A DNA stretch of 64,000 bases from Acinetobacter zhairuonensis (GTDB taxonomy: Bacteria > Pseudomonadota > Gammaproteobacteria > Pseudomonadales > Moraxellaceae): assembly GCF_022601715.1 (NCBI RefSeq), contig NZ_JAKVIM010000002.1:62001-126000 (forward strand). The letters run 5' to 3'. Below are positions 46,613-56,803 of the stretch, piece by piece. Positions within the stretch are counted from its first letter, which is position 1; the number at the start of each line of letters is the position of its first letter. A program made the translations under genes and the position numbers. Under the pieces are notes generated by a model. It did not search any database. It had not been told where the DNA came from and worked only from the letters and a program-made list of their open reading frames with translations.

Positions 46613-48076
46613 ATGATTGAAGTTGAATTAAAATTTCAAATTCCTACAGCAAGAAGAACGGCACTCCTTAAAGCCTTAGATCCCAAAAAGTCGAATCTAA
46701 TTCATCTCAAAGCCAAATACTTTGACACGCCAGATAAGCAACTTTCACAACATGGTGTTGCTCTACGTTTGCGCCTAGAAGGTGAGCATTGGGTTCAAAC
46801 TTTAAAAGCAGCAGGCAAAAGCCATTTGCATCGTTTTGAGCATAACCATGATTTTGGTGTGTCTGAACACGCCCCTGCTTTAGATTTAACGATTTACCAA
46901 CAAGAACCCGAGGCGCTTGCTATTTTGCAACAAGCATTGGGCGATCAGCTAGATGGATTAAAGTTACAATTCGAATCTGATATTCAGCGTACCTATCGTG
47001 TCATCCACTTTGAAGATGCAGAAATTGAGGTCAGTCTGGATATTGGTCGCTTAGCCACAGAAACTGAAGAACGCGAAGTGCATGAAGTTGAGTTTGAACT
47101 TAAACAAGGCACTATACAGTCTTTGCTTGCCTTTAGTTTTGAATGGGTTAAGAAATACCAATTGTGGTTAGATGTTCGCAGTAAGGCTGAAATGGGGCAT
47201 TTACTTTCAATTCAGCAAGAAGTGAGCCCAGCCAAGCTAGAAAAAGCTTTCCAACTGGTCAAAAAAGACAGCGCTGACAGCAATGTTCGTTTACTCATTG
47301 TGCAACAGTTACAACACTTACTACCAAATATTGCGGCTATTTCTGCAGGTGTGGCGCAAAAAGAACATCTTGAACAAGCCTATTTGGCTTTAGATCATCT
47401 CTATTTAACTTCAGCTTTATTTAACACATGGAGTAAGGATGTTTCTGACAAATGGGCTTATCAGTTGGCAGCATTTAAACATCATTTCGAAAATTTACAG
47501 CAGCTTGAGCACATGCAAAGTACTTTGGGTGCATTACTGCAAAACCCGACGACGACAGCAAGTCTGACCAAAGATATTTTATATGCGCAAGAAAAACTGA
47601 ATAATTTGGTTCGCTCAACCCTGAATGTGCATCACTTTTTAGAATTGTTGATGTTTAGCTTACAGCCCAGTACAGCTGTACAAGAGTTAGACTTAAAAGG
47701 TTTTGCGCAAAACACCTTGCAACAGCAATATAAACAGATTCATGAGCAGCTTTTAGATACAGACGTGACCAATTTTGAAAGTCTAGAACAGCTCTCAAAA
47801 CGCATTCGTGAACTCAAATTCAGCTTCCCGATTCTCACCTCAATTTACGATGTGAAAAATCTGCAAAAATATAGCAAAGCATTAAACGAAGCGCATCAAG
47901 CGGCTGAGGAATACTTAACCCTTAGTTCTTCTGCTGCCTATATTCAACAGACTGAACTAGAAGCCAGTGATTGGTTTGTTTTGGGATGGTTAACTGCCAA
48001 ACAAGAAGTCTATGCACAAGCGTTATTAGATGCGACCGAGCAATTTATGGTGAGCCGAAAATTCCTCAAATTCTAA
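46613..48076 (+). CDS. CYTH-domain protein with degenerate CHAD domain
   Basis: A 487-residue protein. Residues 1-200 form a CYTH domain: ExExK is IEVELKFQIP, then AKYFDTPDKQLSQHGVALRL, VQTLKAAG, and EVSLDIGRLATE. CYTH proteins of this kind are usually inorganic triphosphatases. The rest aligns with the CHAD domain of the next gene by position and spacing (VQQLQHLLPNIAAISAG) but has lost the conserved His, Arg and Lys residues: HLEQAYLALDHL replaces HVHQARVAIRRM. The CHAD polyphosphate-binding surface is therefore gone, while the CYTH half keeps its catalytic residues. It is followed by a paralogue. Confidence 0.85.
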   Translation: MIEVELKFQIPTARRTALLKALDPKKSNLIHLKAKYFDTPDKQLSQHGVALRLRLEGEHWVQTLKAAGKSHLHRFEHNHDFGVSEHAPALDLTIYQQEPEALAILQQALGDQLDGLKLQFESDIQRTYRVIHFEDAEIEVSLDIGRLATETEEREVHEVEFELKQGTIQSLLAFSFEWVKKYQLWLDVRSKAEMGHLLSIQQEVSPAKLEKAFQLVKKDSADSNVRLLIVQQLQHLLPNIAAISAGVAQKEHLEQAYLALDHLYLTSALFNTWSKDVSDKWAYQLAAFKHHFENLQQLEHMQSTLGALLQNPTTTASLTKDILYAQEKLNNLVRSTLNVHHFLELLMFSLQPSTAVQELDLKGFAQNTLQQQYKQIHEQLLDTDVTNFESLEQLSKRIRELKFSFPILTSIYDVKNLQKYSKALNEAHQAAEEYLTLSSSAAYIQQTELEASDWFVLGWLTAKQEVYAQALLDATEQFMVSRKFLKF

Positions 48077-48258
48077 GTTGCTTAAATCTCTAAGCCATTG
48101 GCATCCATAAGTTTGACTTGTGGATGTCCTTCATTTTTGTCTTTAAATAGACATGTTACATATTTACATTTTTACTGGACTTATTCATCCACTTTAGCCA
48201 AGATATAAATTTAGCGCCAATAAAATAATTTTAAGAACTCCAGCGAGAGGGCTAGAAC

Positions 48259-49719
48259 ATGTCAGAAATTGAACTCAAATTTCAGATTCCAGAACCATTT
48301 CAGGACATGATTTACCAAGACTTTTGTGCATCTAAAGTCTATAAACAACGCTTACTGGCGCATTATTACGATACTCCAGACTATCAGCTTGCCCAAAAAT
48401 CTATTGCACTCCGATTGCGCTTAGAACAGGGGCACTGGATTCAAACCCTTAAATATAAAACTGAGCATCATATTGAACGCTTTGAGTTTGAATCTGACTT
48501 AGGTAAGAAAAAGCAACCTAAACTCAATTTAACTTTGTATCAGGATCATGTTGAGGAACTGCCTGCACTTTTCACTACTGAAAATGCCTCACAAAATTTC
48601 CAAGTCAAGTTTTCCACCGATGTCGAACGTATATCCAAGATTTTGCTGTTCAATCAGTCTGAAATTGAAGTCTGTCTGGACATTGGTTATTTGGTCTTTC
48701 AACAAGAAAAATTAAGAATATTTGAGATTGAGTTTGAACTGGTGCAAGGCTCGATTCATGACTTAATCCGCTGTATAGAACCGTGGATGAATAAATACCA
48801 GCTTTGGCTAGATACACGCAGCAAATCCCTGCGTGGAGATTTGCATGTGCAGCAACAGGATGTATTGCCGCCACAATATGCAGAGCCTATTGTTTTAGAT
48901 CCAGCCATGACCGCAAATACGGCATTGCACGCCATCTTAAATAACACCTTTAAGCACCTCTTACCGAATACAACTGCCCTCGCCACTGGATTTTACAATA
49001 GTGAACATGTACATCAGGCACGCGTAGCCATACGCCGGATGCGTAGCGCACTGAGTTGTTATGCTAAGCTTACTCACGATATTCCGCCACACTGGGCGGC
49101 ACAATTACGGATCATTTTCCAGTCCTTAGGCACGGCACGGGATACCGATGCCATACGTGAAACATTGCTGCCGCAATTACAAGAAGCGGGCTGTGCACAT
49201 TTAGATATTCCACCTGCCGAGAGTTATCACAATCAAGTGATGTGGATTTTTCAGTCCACCGAAACCAATCAATTGATACTGGAACTGATGAATTATGTGA
49301 CTTCAGAACCAAGTTCAAGAAATAAAAAGAAAAAATCCTTCCAGCACTATGCCGAGAAAAACCTAAAGAAAACCCATCAACGGATTGCACATGACATTGG
49401 ACATTTTTCTCAATTAGAAGATGAAGAAAAGCACAAACTGCGTAAACGCTTCAAACATTTACGTTACAACATTGAATTTGTACGCAGCCTGTATAGTGAT
49501 AAAGCTGTAAAACACTATTTAAAAGCCATTAAACCGATTCAGGAGCTTTTGGGGCAATACAACGACCTTTTGGTTGCCGAGCAATTCTTCCATGAACTGC
49601 CTGAAAATGAAGAAATTCATTGTGCAATGGACTGGCTCAATCAACAGGAAAAGCAACAGTTAAAACACATCGACAAGCAGCTCAAAGCCTTTAAGAAAAT
49701 CAAACCGTTCTGGTCTTAA
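48259..49719 (+). CDS. CYTH-CHAD inorganic triphosphatase
   Basis: A 486-residue protein, same length as its upstream paralogue. The CYTH half has IELKFQIP, YYDTPDYQLAQKSIALRLRL and EVCLDIGYLVF. The CHAD half is intact, with HQARVAIRRMRSAL, LGTARDTDAI, HKLRKRFKHLRYNIEF and LGQYNDLLVAEQ, the basic helices that bind polyphosphate. The pair of domains is as in YgiF-type triphosphatases. The gene has a 180-base gap from the upstream copy and probably its own promoter. Confidence 0.9.
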   Translation: MSEIELKFQIPEPFQDMIYQDFCASKVYKQRLLAHYYDTPDYQLAQKSIALRLRLEQGHWIQTLKYKTEHHIERFEFESDLGKKKQPKLNLTLYQDHVEELPALFTTENASQNFQVKFSTDVERISKILLFNQSEIEVCLDIGYLVFQQEKLRIFEIEFELVQGSIHDLIRCIEPWMNKYQLWLDTRSKSLRGDLHVQQQDVLPPQYAEPIVLDPAMTANTALHAILNNTFKHLLPNTTALATGFYNSEHVHQARVAIRRMRSALSCYAKLTHDIPPHWAAQLRIIFQSLGTARDTDAIRETLLPQLQEAGCAHLDIPPAESYHNQVMWIFQSTETNQLILELMNYVTSEPSSRNKKKKSFQHYAEKNLKKTHQRIAHDIGHFSQLEDEEKHKLRKRFKHLRYNIEFVRSLYSDKAVKHYLKAIKPIQELLGQYNDLLVAEQFFHELPENEEIHCAMDWLNQQEKQQLKHIDKQLKAFKKIKPFWS

Positions 49720-49726
49720 CACCAAC

Positions 49727-50359
49727 TTAACGGTATTTTCCAAAGACTTTCCAGACATCATTGTCTGCCAGTGGATCACTATAACTATCGCTGCGTTGCT
49801 TACGTGGCTTATCGCGTGCATCCACCAGCTTAAAATGCTCTTCGGTACTCAGCACAATACCGTTCACATAAAATCGGGTGCGAGTGTATTCACTTTGCCC
49901 ATGCTGAAACACATAGGTTCTTAGATCAATAAATTCACGATGTGCCACCAGTGCAGCCTGCTCATCACTATTGAGCCACACTTGCATGGCAGTCACTTGT
50001 GCTGCTGGGAACTCTCCACACTTATCCAATAAACTGGCAATTCCTCTGAAAGTCTTTGACTCTTTGGCTCGGGTTTTATTAATCCGAATACGATCCACAT
50101 GGAAATAAAACAACGGCAAATTCAGATGGCTTGGTAAATGAATCGCATCGACCACTTCATCGCTCAGAAATGGCTGACTCAGCAATTGTGCCCGTTCAAT
50201 TAAGTCTTGCCATTGCTGATAATAATGCGCAACCTCTTCGGCTGAACCATAATAAATGGGCAAGCCTTCTACATTTGCTAAAGATTGTGGTGGCCAAATT
50301 TGTTGGCGTAATAAGGAAACATCATGTTTAAGGTTTTGAATTGCAATAGCATCTGACAT
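49727..50359 (-). CDS. Hypothetical protein
   Basis: A 210-residue soluble protein of unknown family. It has a coiled-coil-like start (AIAIQNLKHDVSLLRQQIWP), a middle segment FYFHVDRIRINKTRAKESKT, and a basic, Asp/Ser-rich end (DKPRKQRSDSYSDPLADNDV). No signal peptide or membrane segment. The ATG at 50359 is chosen; a TTG 12 bases earlier is less likely. It is convergent with the CYTH-CHAD gene, 7 bases apart, and divergent from the DUF3144 gene. Confidence 0.75.
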   Translation of the reverse strand: MSDAIAIQNLKHDVSLLRQQIWPPQSLANVEGLPIYYGSAEEVAHYYQQWQDLIERAQLLSQPFLSDEVVDAIHLPSHLNLPLFYFHVDRIRINKTRAKESKTFRGIASLLDKCGEFPAAQVTAMQVWLNSDEQAALVAHREFIDLRTYVFQHGQSEYTRTRFYVNGIVLSTEEHFKLVDARDKPRKQRSDSYSDPLADNDVWKVFGKYR

Positions 50360-50468
50360 ACGGCGTTCCAATTTTATAATGCTTAGGCTATTTTTAGATT
50401 AAGTCAAAGGTTTTGTTTCTGCAAGGCTTTGCCTATAATGCAGAATGAAATTTTAGCTAGGAACAGTC

Positions 50469-50858
50469 ATGGTTCAAAAGATTGACGCTACCGATGTTAC
50501 CGAAGAAGAAGCTTTGAATGCTGCTTTTTTTGAACGTGCAGATGAATTTATTAAATATGCCAATGAATTTTGTCGCCCAGCCAAAGGACAACAAGTCAAA
50601 CCAAATGAAATTCGTGGTCAAGTTAGCGCTTCGATGCTGTTTGCGACAGCACGTTTCAATACTTGGGTCGCAGCGAATAATTTTAAAGATGGCAATGAAA
50701 TGCGTGATGCGAAAGAGCAAGTCATGTCTTATGTCTTACAGCAATTTCAAATGATGCTGGAAGATAACTATGACGAATACTGTGAACAGTTCGAGAACTA
50801 TTTACGTTTCCGTCATAACGAAGAATTTCATGCAAACAAGCATGATCATGACCATTAA
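50469..50858 (+). CDS. DUF3144-family protein
   Basis: A 129-residue soluble protein with FFERADEFIKYANEFCRP and VSASMLFATARFNTWVAAN, the core of DUF3144. The end is acidic and His-rich (FRHNEEFHANKHDHDH). Function unknown. AGGAA precedes the ATG and a strong terminator follows, so it is a single-gene transcript. Confidence 0.85.
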   Translation: MVQKIDATDVTEEEALNAAFFERADEFIKYANEFCRPAKGQQVKPNEIRGQVSASMLFATARFNTWVAANNFKDGNEMRDAKEQVMSYVLQQFQMMLEDNYDEYCEQFENYLRFRHNEEFHANKHDHDH

Positions 50859-50872
50859 TTCGATGGTGTAAT

Positions 50873-50906
50873 AAAAAAGCCCTCAGCTTCGACTCAGGGC
50901 TTTTTT
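50873..50906 (+). terminator. Terminator after the DUF3144 gene
   Basis: An 11-bp stem (50873-50883 with 50896-50906) made of an A run, GCCCT/AGGGC and a T run. It can serve both the DUF3144 gene and the convergent gene at 50912. Confidence 0.88.
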
Positions 50907-50911
50907 ATTGC

Positions 50912-51223
50912 TTAAACTTTACGATCGCAAACAATCTTTTTAATCACATTATCAACAATGGTGACGGTGTAATAAGTATTCCCCAGCAAATAAACATAGT
51001 CCGATGCAGTAAACTGCTTTTCCCTTTCTTCCCACTGGTAATTCCGCACTGAGATTGGCGGTTGCTGCATATTTTGCACCAGTTGAATATAGCTATCGCC
51101 AAGCGACAGCAATTGCCCATTTTCAGCGCGAATGACGCGGGTTTCCGTAGCTGCCGTAGCGTAAGCTGTACCAATTGCAAATGCAAAAAGAATAAAACCA
51201 GAACTTTAAAGAATTTTGTGCAT
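50912..51223 (-). pseudogene. Secreted small protein gene with in-frame stop at codon 6
   Basis: From ATG 51223 the minus strand reads MHKIL, then TAA at 51206-51208, then in the same frame SSGFILFAFAIGTAYA and a mature part (RAENGQLLSLGDSYIQLVQN, DYVYLLGNTYYTVTIVDNVI, Cys near the end). Joined, these make a normal signal peptide and a 103-residue secreted protein with a GDS motif, similar in pattern to DUF2845/OmlA-like small envelope proteins. No start codon lies between the stop and the mature part. A short internal start at 51112 would lack the signal peptide. A one-base change such as AAA to TAA explains the break. Confidence 0.65.
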
Positions 51224-51321
51224 ACATCAACTCAGTAAAATAATGTTTTCGTTATTCAAAAGTTATATAAAATTTTGTTTATTTCTTACCATCTGTTCAA
51301 TTTAACTTCAAGTTATAAAAT

Positions 51322-51347
51322 AAAAAACCACAAAACTGTGGTTTTTT
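51322..51347 (-). terminator. Terminator after the M16 peptidase gene
   Basis: A perfect 11-bp stem (51322-51332 with 51337-51347) with an AAAC loop, flanked by A and T runs. It lies 35 bases past the stop of the minus-strand peptidase gene. Confidence 0.85.
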
Positions 51348-51381
51348 ATTGAAGTCATTAGGTTGATGAAAACTTTAAAAA

Positions 51382-54147
51382 TTAGTGATCCGGCTGTCCA
51401 TATTGATCCGCCATGACTTCTACCAATTGATCGAGATGGATGTATTTTTTAATGGCTTGATCGACATCTGCCTTGGTCAAGTTGGCAATCGCTTGGTCGC
51501 GCTTTTTACGGAACAATAAATCACGGTCTCGCTCCAACTGTGAGGTCAGCATTCGATGAATATTGCGCTCATCTTCCAAAGCCGTTACTCGGTTTTTCAA
51601 AATATCGGCTTTAGCCGCTTCGAGCTCTTGTTCAGTCACTCCACGATCCACTAGCTCTTGCAACACCTTATGTACCGACTGTGACACTTGCTCGGCTTTA
51701 CCCGCGGTGTAATTGGCATCGATACTGAGTGCGCCTGAGTTGACCCAATCATCCAACTGAATTTCACTGCCAAAGCCATAAACCAAGGCATTCTTCTCGC
51801 GTAGTTCCTGTGCCAAACGTGAAGACAGCTGGGAATCACCAAGAATATAACTAAAGACCAACATGGCGGGTGCATCAGGATGATCCTCACCCAGCGGGAA
51901 AGTCAGTAAGCTCTGGTAACTACCAAACTCACGCTGCTCGGACAATACATGCTTCTTCTGTGCTTTATACGGCGTAAATTCAGAAGTCAGTTGCGCATAC
52001 GCTTGTGTCCCTTTCCAATTGCCGAACTGCTTTTTCACCGTACGCAACATTTTCTTGGCATCAAACTCACCCGTTACCGCAATTTGCGCATTATTCATGG
52101 CAAAAAATTGTTGATAGAGTTGTTTCACTTGCTCGCTGGTTGAGGCTTGGTATTGCTTCTTGGCATATTCAGGTTCGAAGTGATAACGCAAATCTCCTTG
52201 CGGATAGATTTCGATTAAACGGGCAATGGTCAGTGCGGCTACAGTTTCAGGTTCGGTATAGGGGCGGTTTAAGCTGGACAGCGTTTGTGACTTGATTAAA
52301 TCAAACTGCGACTGTTCAAACTTCGGATTCTTCATGACTTCGACAATATAATTAAAGAAGTCTTCAAACTTTTCCTTTTTCGCCACAATCTGAATGGTCA
52401 TGCCGTTACCATTGGATGATGCGGTTGCAGAACCACCTGCATCAATGGATTTATCAGCAATATCTTGCAGGCTGTATTTATCGGAAGCACGCAGCAATAA
52501 ATAAGAGGTGAAATCAATAATTTCACTTTTGTTCATTAAACTTTGGGCTGTACCAAACTCTACATTAATGGTGGCATAGGTTTTATTGTCACGGGTTGCA
52601 ACAGGATAAAGCGCATATTTCATCCCATTCTTGAACTGACCTCGTTGAATATTCTTTTCGTTCTTTTCCAAATATTGCTGAGAGCTTGCAACATATTGCG
52701 CCACCTCTTGTTTATACACACTCACATCTTTCAGTGGCTCAGCTGCTTGGGGTTGCTGGTCTAAAGTCTGCTTCGGAGCCTTTGTTTGCTGCTGTTGCAT
52801 GGCTTTCTTCTGATCTTCAGGGGTAGGCTCAATATCCCCAGAAATACGGTGCTCTTTGACCAAGAACTGGTTTAAAGTCTGATTGACCTCATTCAAACTT
52901 AGGTTTTGAATGTTTTTCAGATCGACATAGTACTGATCCCAACGTCCTTGACTCGCCACAAAATAATCTGCCAGACGTGAACCCAATGCCGCAGAATTAC
53001 TTTGAATGCTGTCTGCCTGATTTTGAATCAGACTTTTCACCCGTTTCAGTTCCGTTTCATTAAAGGCTTGCGTCTTTTCTACCCCTTGATCGAGTGCTTG
53101 ATCGACTTGTTCGGCATTATGATTCGGTGCATACATTGCGCCCATAAACACCAAATTAAAATCACGATCGAGCCATGTGGTTGCCTGCACCATGGTACTG
53201 GTGCCTGTTTCCACCATGCTTTGATACAAGTGCCCACTCGGCTGCATGGTATATAACAATGGAGACAAGGCTAAAGCAGGTTTGATCTTGTCATTTTTTC
53301 CATTCAGGTAAATATTGAATTTGGCCAGATCACTACCCTTTGCCACGGTAAATTCACGCTGCTTGATTTTACTGGCATCCAACATAGGCACTTGAACCTG
53401 AGCAGGAATTTGGCGTGCAGGAATAGCACTAAATTGCTGATCAATCTGTTTTAACACTTGTGCCTTGTCGAATTTACCCGCAATCACCATTGCCGCATTA
53501 TTCGGTGCATACCATGTGCGGTAGAACTGATTCAGTTCGTTCATTTTAATGGACTGCAATTCGTTTAAATCACCAATCGGTAAACGCCCTAAATACTGGT
53601 TGCCATAAGCCGACTTCCACATCTGATCCATCAACACCGCAAAAGGTTGATCCAGACGCACTTCACGCTCACGTTTTACAATCGCAATTTCAGAAGGAAC
53701 AAACTTTTCTTGCAGCACCAATTTATCCATACGCTCGGCTTCTAAATGCAAAATTTCATTTAAAGCCGTTTGTTCAGGACGCACTACGTTGATATAGCGG
53801 GTTGAATAATAGTCGGTACTGGCATTGGTCATTAAGGTGTATTGATCCAGTCTGCGCTGGAATTCTTCGCCTTTAACATTCTGCGTTCCCTTAAATGCAA
53901 GGTGTTCTAATAAATGTGCCAAGCCCCCTTTGCCCTGCGGATCATTCAATGAGCCTGTCAGATATATGGTGCTCATATAGACTTTATTTTCTTTATCATT
54001 CGGCGCCAAAATTACGCGAAAACCGTTATCTAATTTATATTCTTCAATTTGATGATCTGATTTGACCAAAACAGGCTGTGCCCAAGCAGCCGAACTTAAA
54101 CCAACAAAAAACAGAGAGAAAGTAAGTTTTTTCAACCGCATCAACAT
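51382..54147 (-). CDS. M16-family zinc metallopeptidase, periplasmic
   Basis: A 921-residue protein with a signal peptide ending at AAWA-QP. Two M16 repeats are present. The first has the inverted zinc motif HLLEHLAFKGT with the distal Glu in HLEAERMDKL; the second, from about residue 500, lacks HxxEH, as is usual for the partner half. Relatives include PqqL and pitrilysin-type enzymes that degrade peptides in the periplasm. The ATG at 54147 has GGAA five bases before it; 54171 and 54141 are alternatives. It is monocistronic. Confidence 0.9.
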   Translation of the reverse strand: MLMRLKKLTFSLFFVGLSSAAWAQPVLVKSDHQIEEYKLDNGFRVILAPNDKENKVYMSTIYLTGSLNDPQGKGGLAHLLEHLAFKGTQNVKGEEFQRRLDQYTLMTNASTDYYSTRYINVVRPEQTALNEILHLEAERMDKLVLQEKFVPSEIAIVKREREVRLDQPFAVLMDQMWKSAYGNQYLGRLPIGDLNELQSIKMNELNQFYRTWYAPNNAAMVIAGKFDKAQVLKQIDQQFSAIPARQIPAQVQVPMLDASKIKQREFTVAKGSDLAKFNIYLNGKNDKIKPALALSPLLYTMQPSGHLYQSMVETGTSTMVQATTWLDRDFNLVFMGAMYAPNHNAEQVDQALDQGVEKTQAFNETELKRVKSLIQNQADSIQSNSAALGSRLADYFVASQGRWDQYYVDLKNIQNLSLNEVNQTLNQFLVKEHRISGDIEPTPEDQKKAMQQQQTKAPKQTLDQQPQAAEPLKDVSVYKQEVAQYVASSQQYLEKNEKNIQRGQFKNGMKYALYPVATRDNKTYATINVEFGTAQSLMNKSEIIDFTSYLLLRASDKYSLQDIADKSIDAGGSATASSNGNGMTIQIVAKKEKFEDFFNYIVEVMKNPKFEQSQFDLIKSQTLSSLNRPYTEPETVAALTIARLIEIYPQGDLRYHFEPEYAKKQYQASTSEQVKQLYQQFFAMNNAQIAVTGEFDAKKMLRTVKKQFGNWKGTQAYAQLTSEFTPYKAQKKHVLSEQREFGSYQSLLTFPLGEDHPDAPAMLVFSYILGDSQLSSRLAQELREKNALVYGFGSEIQLDDWVNSGALSIDANYTAGKAEQVSQSVHKVLQELVDRGVTEQELEAAKADILKNRVTALEDERNIHRMLTSQLERDRDLLFRKKRDQAIANLTKADVDQAIKKYIHLDQLVEVMADQYGQPDH

Positions 54148-54276
54148 ATTAATTCCAATATATTCAGTCATATAAATATTTTATAAGCTGCCTATCTTAC
54201 GGAATCAAAAATGGGATTTATAGTGAAGTTTTGCAAAGCAACCCTCTGTTTTGAGCGTTGCTTTGTAGCAATCTGT

Positions 54277-55101
54277 TTAATCTAAAAATAACTCTGCCTG
54301 CATATAGAGTTTGCCATAGCCCGAAATTTCAATACGCTCCTGATCCAAAATCTTGCAGTACAATTCACCACCACGTTCAGATGCTTGATAAGCAAACAAC
54401 TCGGCTTTGTTTAATCGTTCTGCCCACAATGGCGCAATCGCGGTATGAATTGAACCTGTGACAGGATCTTCATTAATGCCCATCGCTGGGGCGAAATAAC
54501 GCGAAACGCAGTCGTATTGTTCACCTGTCGCGGTAATCGCAACATCAACACTTGAACAATGCGCAGTAATCGCAGTGCGCAATGAACCCAATTGTTTTAA
54601 CAGTTCTAAATTCGGCTGTTCATCCAGAACATCTTGCACAGACGCATATTCAACAATGTAGGCTTGCTGATTCAAATACACATTTTTAAATGGTTTGCTG
54701 AGTGCCTGTGTTAAAAGCTCTGGATAATCTGCTACTTTTTCTGCACGACGAATTGGGAAATTCATACAGATTTTGCCATCTTCAGCCTGACTCACAATGA
54801 AGATGCCTAGATTTTTGACATGAAAATGAATGGTTTTGGCTGGGGTAAAATCTTTAAACAGTACGAAGCTGCTGGCTAAAGTCGCATGTCCACAAAAATC
54901 CACTTCGGCTGTTGGCGTGAACCAACGGATTTCAAAATGTTCATCATCAATCTTTTTTACAAATGCAGTTTCAGACAGATTATTTTCTAGAGCAATATTT
55001 TGCATCAGTACTTCATCTAACCATTGCTCAGCCACAATCACTGCCGCAGGATTACCCTTAAATAATGCATTGCTAAAAGCATCGACTTGATACATTTTCA
55101 T
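54277..55101 (-). CDS. PhzF-family isomerase
   Basis: A 274-residue protein of the PhzF family with the diaminopimelate-epimerase-like fold. The catalytic Glu is in ENNLSETAFV, with DFCGHATLASSFVLF and GINEDPVTGSIHTAIAPLW marking the two halves. The substrate is unknown; no phenazine genes are nearby. The ATG at 55101 has GGAG seven bases upstream. A longer frame back to 55242 is rejected because it covers the intergenic region and a weak, hydrophobic leader. Confidence 0.9.
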   Translation of the reverse strand: MKMYQVDAFSNALFKGNPAAVIVAEQWLDEVLMQNIALENNLSETAFVKKIDDEHFEIRWFTPTAEVDFCGHATLASSFVLFKDFTPAKTIHFHVKNLGIFIVSQAEDGKICMNFPIRRAEKVADYPELLTQALSKPFKNVYLNQQAYIVEYASVQDVLDEQPNLELLKQLGSLRTAITAHCSSVDVAITATGEQYDCVSRYFAPAMGINEDPVTGSIHTAIAPLWAERLNKAELFAYQASERGGELYCKILDQERIEISGYGKLYMQAELFLD

Positions 55102-55257
55102 GATTTTTCTCCATTGTTTCATGCTTATTATGCCGTTACAGCCCAACAATAACAGATACAAATTTATTTGATTTATGGATACAGTTATTTCATGGCATAA
55201 AAAAAGAAAGCCAATATCTAAAATACTGACTTTCTCATTCATATCGAAACCGTAAAA

Positions 55258-56646
55258 TTAACTCTCGATTAAATCCACATTTTCTTGTTTGAAAATCGCT
55301 TGATCGGTTTGCCCCAAGACTTGACTGGTGACCATCCCCGCAGTCATTGAACCATTCACATTCAACGCTGTACGCCCCATATCAATCAAAGGTTCAATCG
55401 AAATCAACAGTGCCACTAGGGTCACAGGTAAACCTAAGATTGGCAATACAATGAGCGCAGCAAAAGTTGCACCGCCCCCAACACCTGCAACACCCACAGA
55501 ACTCAGTGTCACCACGCAGACTAAAGTCAGAATCCAGATCGGATCTAGAGGATTGATCCCGACCGTCGGTGCAACCATCACCGCCAACATGGCTGGATAT
55601 AAACCTGCACAACCATTTTGACCAATGGTTGTCCCGAAAGATGCCGAAAAGCTGGCAATTGACTCAGGCACACCCAGACGACGCGTTTGCGCTTCAATAT
55701 TCAACGGGATACTGGCAGCACTGGAACGGCTGGTAAAGGCAAATGTGAGTACAGGCCAAACCTTTTTAAAGAATTGAACTGGATTTACCCCTGTCATTAA
55801 CAAAATCAGTGCATGCACAGCAAACATGATGCCTAGACCAATATAAGATGCAACCAAGAAGCCACCCAGATTTAGGATGTCTGCCAACTTTGAATTCGCC
55901 ACAATATTGGTCATTAGGGCAAACACACCATACGGGGTGAGCGTCATAATTAAGCGGACTAATTTCATGACCCATGCTTGCATAATTTCAATCGCAGCAA
56001 GCAATTTCTGTCCTTTTTCAACATCCGCCTTAATTAAGTTTAAGCCTGCAATACCAAGGAACACCGCAAAAATCACCACACTAATAATAGAAGTTGGATG
56101 CGCGCCCGTCAGTTCAGCAAAAGGATTGCTCGGAATAAAAGAGAGAAACAGATCTGGAACTTGTAAATTGGTCACTTGCCCGACATAGTCGGTCTGAATC
56201 GCATTCAGACGTTCAGTTTCTTGTGCACCCTGAACCAGACCTGCCGCAGTCAAACCAAAGGCATTGGTCACCACTACACCGACAAACGCAGCAATGGCCG
56301 TTGTGACTAACAAAATACCAATACTAATGAAACTGATTTTGCCCAGCGAACCTGCATCATGCAGTTTAATGACCGCACCTAAAATGGAAACAAAGACCAG
56401 TGGCATGACCACCATTTGCAACAGTTTGACGTAGCCTTTACCCACCAAGTTAAACCATTGCACTGACTCTTGCAGCACGGTTGAGCCTGTGCCATACACC
56501 AAATGTAAGACTAAACCGAACACTACCCCCAAGCAGAGACCAGCAAGCACCTTTTTGGCAAGGCTCCAATGGGTATGACGTGTCCGACTTAATAAGAACA
56601 GCAATGCCACAAAGAGTATGACATTGATGATTAAGGGCATATTCAT
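55258..56646 (-). CDS. tcyP: L-cystine/dicarboxylate symporter, TcyP-like
   Basis: A 462-residue DAACS-family transporter with about eight hydrophobic segments and the re-entrant loop motifs [13 protein letters not shown] and [17 protein letters not shown], which place it with the cystine carriers TcyP/YdjN rather than glutamate carriers. AGGGA precedes the ATG at 56646. It is upstream of the PhzF-like gene with 156 bases between stop and the chosen PhzF start, so co-transcription is possible. Confidence 0.9.
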   Translation of the reverse strand: MNMPLIINVILFVALLFLLSRTRHTHWSLAKKVLAGLCLGVVFGLVLHLVYGTGSTVLQESVQWFNLVGKGYVKLLQMVVMPLVFVSILGAVIKLHDAGSLGKISFISIGILLVTTAIAAFVGVVVTNAFGLTAAGLVQGAQETERLNAIQTDYVGQVTNLQVPDLFLSFIPSNPFAELTGAHPTSIISVVIFAVFLGIAGLNLIKADVEKGQKLLAAIEIMQAWVMKLVRLIMTLTPYGVFALMTNIVANSKLADILNLGGFLVASYIGLGIMFAVHALILLMTGVNPVQFFKKVWPVLTFAFTSRSSAASIPLNIEAQTRRLGVPESIASFSASFGTTIGQNGCAGLYPAMLAVMVAPTVGINPLDPIWILTLVCVVTLSSVGVAGVGGGATFAALIVLPILGLPVTLVALLISIEPLIDMGRTALNVNGSMTAGMVTSQVLGQTDQAIFKQENVDLIES

Positions 56647-56803
56647 GTATTTTCCCTAAATAATGTAACCCTTATTATAAATCAAAATTCCATTCGACTT
56701 TTGGCTTTACCTATCAGTGCTAACCAAGTGTTCAAATTTAGACTACTCCAGCAGCAATCAGGGTTATGATATGCCGTAGAAAATACTCTAATTGAATCTA
56801 AAT

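Noticed and set aside
55102..55242. 47-codon extension of the PhzF-like gene
   Set aside because: GGAG before 55101 and the conserved MYQVDAFS start of the family make the shorter form far more likely.
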